Assembly: GCA_030706015.1 (NCBI GenBank)
Contig: JAUZPI010000010.1
Span: 1-64,000 of the forward strand
Source of the DNA: Bacillota bacterium
GTDB lineage: Bacteria; Bacillota; Clostridia; Clostridiales; Clostridiaceae
Reading direction: 5' to 3'
DNA length: 64,000 bases
The position numbers were made by a program, and so were the translations under genes. This document shows positions 61,740 through 64,000 of this stretch, in pieces (positions within the stretch are counted from its first letter, which is position 1; every line of letters starts with the position of its first letter). The notes under the pieces are model-generated. The model saw only the letters and a program-made list of their open reading frames with translations, had not been told where the DNA came from and ran no database searches.

Positions 61740-61789
61740 ATAAATACTAATAAAAATCTATTGCATATTTATTAGTATTTATGTATAAT
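61740..61789 (+). promoter_or_regulatory. argG promoter overlapped by a 15-bp inverted repeat
   Basis: TTGCAT (61761-61766), 17-bp spacer and TATAAT (61784-61789) form a promoter. ATAAATACTAATAAA (61740-61754) is repeated inverted at 61768-61782, so the right arm fills the spacer. A repressor (ArgR is the natural candidate) could bind here. Confidence 0.55.
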
Positions 61790-61826
61790 TATAAACAATA
61801 AGTTAAGAGATAGGGAGATGTAAATT

Positions 61827-63029
61827 ATGAAAGAAAAAGTTGTGTTAGCATATTCAGGTGGATTAGACACCTCTATAATAATACCTTGGTTAAAAGAAAA
61901 TTACGATGTAGAAGTTATAGCTGCGTGTATGGATGTCGGACAAGGCGATGACATGGAAAAGGTAAGAGAAAAGGCTATAAACTCCGGAGCTTCAAAGATT
62001 TATGTAGAAGATTTAAAAGAAGAATTTGTAACTAATTATTTATTCAATGCAATAAAGGCAAATGCTGTATATGAAGATAAATACTTGCTTGGAACGTCTC
62101 TTGCAAGACCTTCAATGGGGAAAAGATTGGTGGAAATAGCACATGCTGAAGGTGCAAAATATATATGTCATGGATGTACAGGTAAAGGTAACGACCAGGT
62201 ACGTTTCGAAGTTTCAATAGCTTCTTTTGATCCTACTATAAAGATAATTGCACCATGGAGATTATGGGATATTAAATCAAGAGAAGATGCTATCGATTAT
62301 GCTGCCGCTAAAGGAGTAGAAGTTCCTGTAACAAAGAAAAAGATATATTCAATGGATAAGAATTTATGGCATTTAAGCCATGAGGGCGGAGACTTAGAAG
62401 ATTTAAGAAATGAACATAAAAGAGAGATGTACCAAATGGTAGTTCCTCCAGAACAGGCAAAAGATGAACCAACATATGTTGAAATATACTTCGACAAAGG
62501 TATACCAACTAAGGTTGATGGTAAGGAAATATCACCAGTTGAAATCATTGAAGTGTTAAATAAAATAGCTGGAGAAAATGGTGTTGGAGTTATTGATATC
62601 ATAGAAAACAGACTTGTAGGAATGAAATCAAGAGGGGTTTATGAAACACCTGCTGGAACTGTTTTATATGAAGCTCATAAAATACTTGAAAGTGCTACAA
62701 TAGACAAACAAACAATGCACTTCAAACAAACAATTGCTCAACAATATGGAGAGTTAGTATATAATGGACTATGGTTTACTCAATTAAGAGAAGCTTTAGA
62801 TGCTTTTGTTAGTGTTACTCAAGAAAATGTTACTGGTTCAGTAAAATTAAAACTTTACAAAGGAAACGTGACAACTGCAGGAGTAGATACACCATATGCT
62901 TTATATGACGAATCAATATCTTCATTTGGAGCAAGTGAACTTTATGATCATAAGGATTCAGAAGGCTTTATAAATTTATTTGGTTTACCTAGCAAAATAG
63001 GTGCAATGGTAAGAAATAAGACTAAGTAA
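61827..63029 (+). CDS. argG: Argininosuccinate synthase
   Basis: A 400-residue enzyme. AYSGGLDTSIIIPWL is the ATP pyrophosphatase loop. YLLGTSLARP, CHGCTGKGNDQVRFE and GGDLEDLRNEHKREM are class signatures. It ligates citrulline and aspartate to argininosuccinate. It is followed by argH, the next step. TAGGGAGAT precedes the ATG. Confidence 0.97.
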   Translation: MKEKVVLAYSGGLDTSIIIPWLKENYDVEVIAACMDVGQGDDMEKVREKAINSGASKIYVEDLKEEFVTNYLFNAIKANAVYEDKYLLGTSLARPSMGKRLVEIAHAEGAKYICHGCTGKGNDQVRFEVSIASFDPTIKIIAPWRLWDIKSREDAIDYAAAKGVEVPVTKKKIYSMDKNLWHLSHEGGDLEDLRNEHKREMYQMVVPPEQAKDEPTYVEIYFDKGIPTKVDGKEISPVEIIEVLNKIAGENGVGVIDIIENRLVGMKSRGVYETPAGTVLYEAHKILESATIDKQTMHFKQTIAQQYGELVYNGLWFTQLREALDAFVSVTQENVTGSVKLKLYKGNVTTAGVDTPYALYDESISSFGASELYDHKDSEGFINLFGLPSKIGAMVRNKTK

Positions 63030-63036
63030 TAATATA

Positions 63037-63063
63037 ATCCCTCAACGTTTTTTGTTGAGGGAT
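63037..63063. other. Intercistronic hairpin between argG and argH
   Basis: ATCCCTCAAC (63037-63046) pairs perfectly with GTTGAGGGAT (63054-63063). There is no T-run behind it, so it is more likely an mRNA-stability or processing element than a full terminator. Confidence 0.6.
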
Positions 63064-63123
63064 GAATTGTTATATAGGACCAAGTGATTCTACAAAAATT
63101 TGAAGAAAAGAGGTTAGTGCTGC

Positions 63124-64000
63124 ATGAAATTATGGGGCGGAAGATTTAAAGGTGAAGAAAATAAACTAATGGAAGACTTCAATAGTTCATTAGGTTTCGA
63201 TAAAAGATTGTATAATGAAGACATAATTGGAAGTAAAGCCCATGTTAAGATGCTTACTAAGTGTAATATATTAACTGAAGATGAATGCAAACTTATAATA
63301 TCTGGTTTAGATTCAATTCTGAAGGATATCAACGAAGGTAACTTAGTAATAGAAGGTGACTATGAAGATATTCATAGTTTTGTAGAGACAAATCTTATTA
63401 AAAGAATTGGCGATGTTGGCAAGAAGCTTCATACTGCAAGAAGCAGAAATGACCAAGTTGCAGTTGATATGAGACTTTATGCTAAGAAAAAAGCAATAGA
63501 AGTATGTGAATGCATAGATGAATTAGAAGAGGTTATCAAGAATTTAGCAGATGAAAACCATGTAATAATGCCTGGATATACTCACTTACAAAGAGCACAA
63601 GTTGTTACATTTAAGCACCATTTAATGGCATACTTCAGCATGTTTAAAAGAGATAAGAATAGATTAGTTAACGCTATAGAGGTAATGGATGAGAGTCCTC
63701 TTGGCTGCTGCGCTCTAGCTGGTACAACTTATGAAACTGATAGAGAATTTACAGCAAAGGAACTTGGATTCAAAAAGCCAGTAGACAATTTTATGGATGG
63801 TGTTAGTGACAGAGATTATTTACTAGAACTTATGTCTGATTTCTCCATATTAATGATGCATTTAAGCAGATTAAGTGAAGAATTAATATTATGGAGCAGT
63901 AAGGAATTTGATTTTATTCAAATGGGTGATGAATTTTCAACAGGAAGTAGTATAATGCCTCAAAAGAAGAATCCAGATGCTGCTGAGCTTATTCGTGGTA
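63124..64000 (+). CDS. argH: Argininosuccinate lyase, N-terminal part (3' cut by window)
   Basis: The first 292 residues are present: LWGGRFKGEENKLMEDFNSS at the start, HTARSRNDQVAVDMRL, GYTHLQRAQ and the superfamily signature GSSIMPQKKNPDAAE just before the window end. It splits argininosuccinate into arginine and fumarate. The ATG follows AAAAGAGGTT. The frame is open to the window edge. Confidence 0.96.
   Translation, partial: MKLWGGRFKGEENKLMEDFNSSLGFDKRLYNEDIIGSKAHVKMLTKCNILTEDECKLIISGLDSILKDINEGNLVIEGDYEDIHSFVETNLIKRIGDVGKKLHTARSRNDQVAVDMRLYAKKKAIEVCECIDELEEVIKNLADENHVIMPGYTHLQRAQVVTFKHHLMAYFSMFKRDKNRLVNAIEVMDESPLGCCALAGTTYETDREFTAKELGFKKPVDNFMDGVSDRDYLLELMSDFSILMMHLSRLSEELILWSSKEFDFIQMGDEFSTGSSIMPQKKNPDAAELIRG

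Noticed and set aside
1..64000. CRISPR array, prophage, insertion sequence or defence island
   Set aside because: No regularly spaced repeats, transposase, integrase, phage structural or restriction genes were recognised anywhere in the window.

Overview
The window looks like a chromosomal segment of a low-GC, spore-forming Firmicute of the genus Clostridium or a close relative. The DNA is strongly AT-rich, the Shine-Dalgarno sites are strong, and TTG and GTG starts are frequent. The mreBCD / minCDE / spoIVF / rplU-prp-rpmA / obg order is the one known from endospore-forming Firmicutes. No species is claimed.

Layout. 1-5.8 kb is an accessory, sulfur/redox-flavoured region: the tail of a Gfo/Idh/MocA oxidoreductase, a methyltransferase, a permease remnant, a CoA-disulfide reductase fused to rhodanese, a single rhodanese, an AhpD-like protein, a thioesterase remnant and a membrane ferredoxin. 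5.8-20.5 kb is accessory and partly decaying. It holds GNAT and Nudix enzymes, a frameshifted chemoreceptor, a GntR repressor next to a wrecked sialate O-acetylesterase, two paralogous cytoplasmic PAS histidine kinases, a tandem HD-GYP protein behind a Fur-box-like site, an ABC-transporter wreck, a nitroreductase, a second methyltransferase and a CDF cation exporter. 20.6-33 kb has polA-coaE-lytic transglycosylase, tRNA-Leu(GAG) followed by a structured, terminator-ended RNA candidate, a dCACHE chemoreceptor, thrB-ACT, leucyl aminopeptidase, an NlpC/P60 hydrolase and a SPOR protein.

33.2-48.3 kb is the cell-shape and division block: DUF4321-maf-radC-mreB-mreC-mreD-PBP2, then a second PBP2 paralogue with its own promoter, minC-minD-minE-rodA-mgsA, and a SpoIVFA-like/SpoIVFB pair. 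48.4-59.3 kb is a core translation and housekeeping block: B12-type radical SAM protein, its DUF2344 partner, RNase G, an L21-leader candidate with rplU-prp-rpmA, obgE, yhbY, nadD, yqeK, an LCP ligase, ridA and an RluD-type synthase. 59.3-64 kb has DacF, a ComEA-like protein and argG-argH, with argH cut by the window end.

How it fits together. MreB/C/D, RodA and PBP2 form the elongation machine, and MinCDE places the septum. SpoIVFA/B activates the late mother-cell sigma factor in sporulation. Prp trims the N-terminal extension of L27, and the cleavage motif is visible in rpmA. No CRISPR array, prophage, intact insertion sequence or defence island was seen. The most interesting non-coding signals are the RNA candidate after tRNA-Leu, the paired GntR operators facing a dead gene, the Fur-like box at the HD-GYP promoter, a hairpin between SD and start codon of the transglycosylase gene, and a 15-bp inverted repeat inside the argG promoter.
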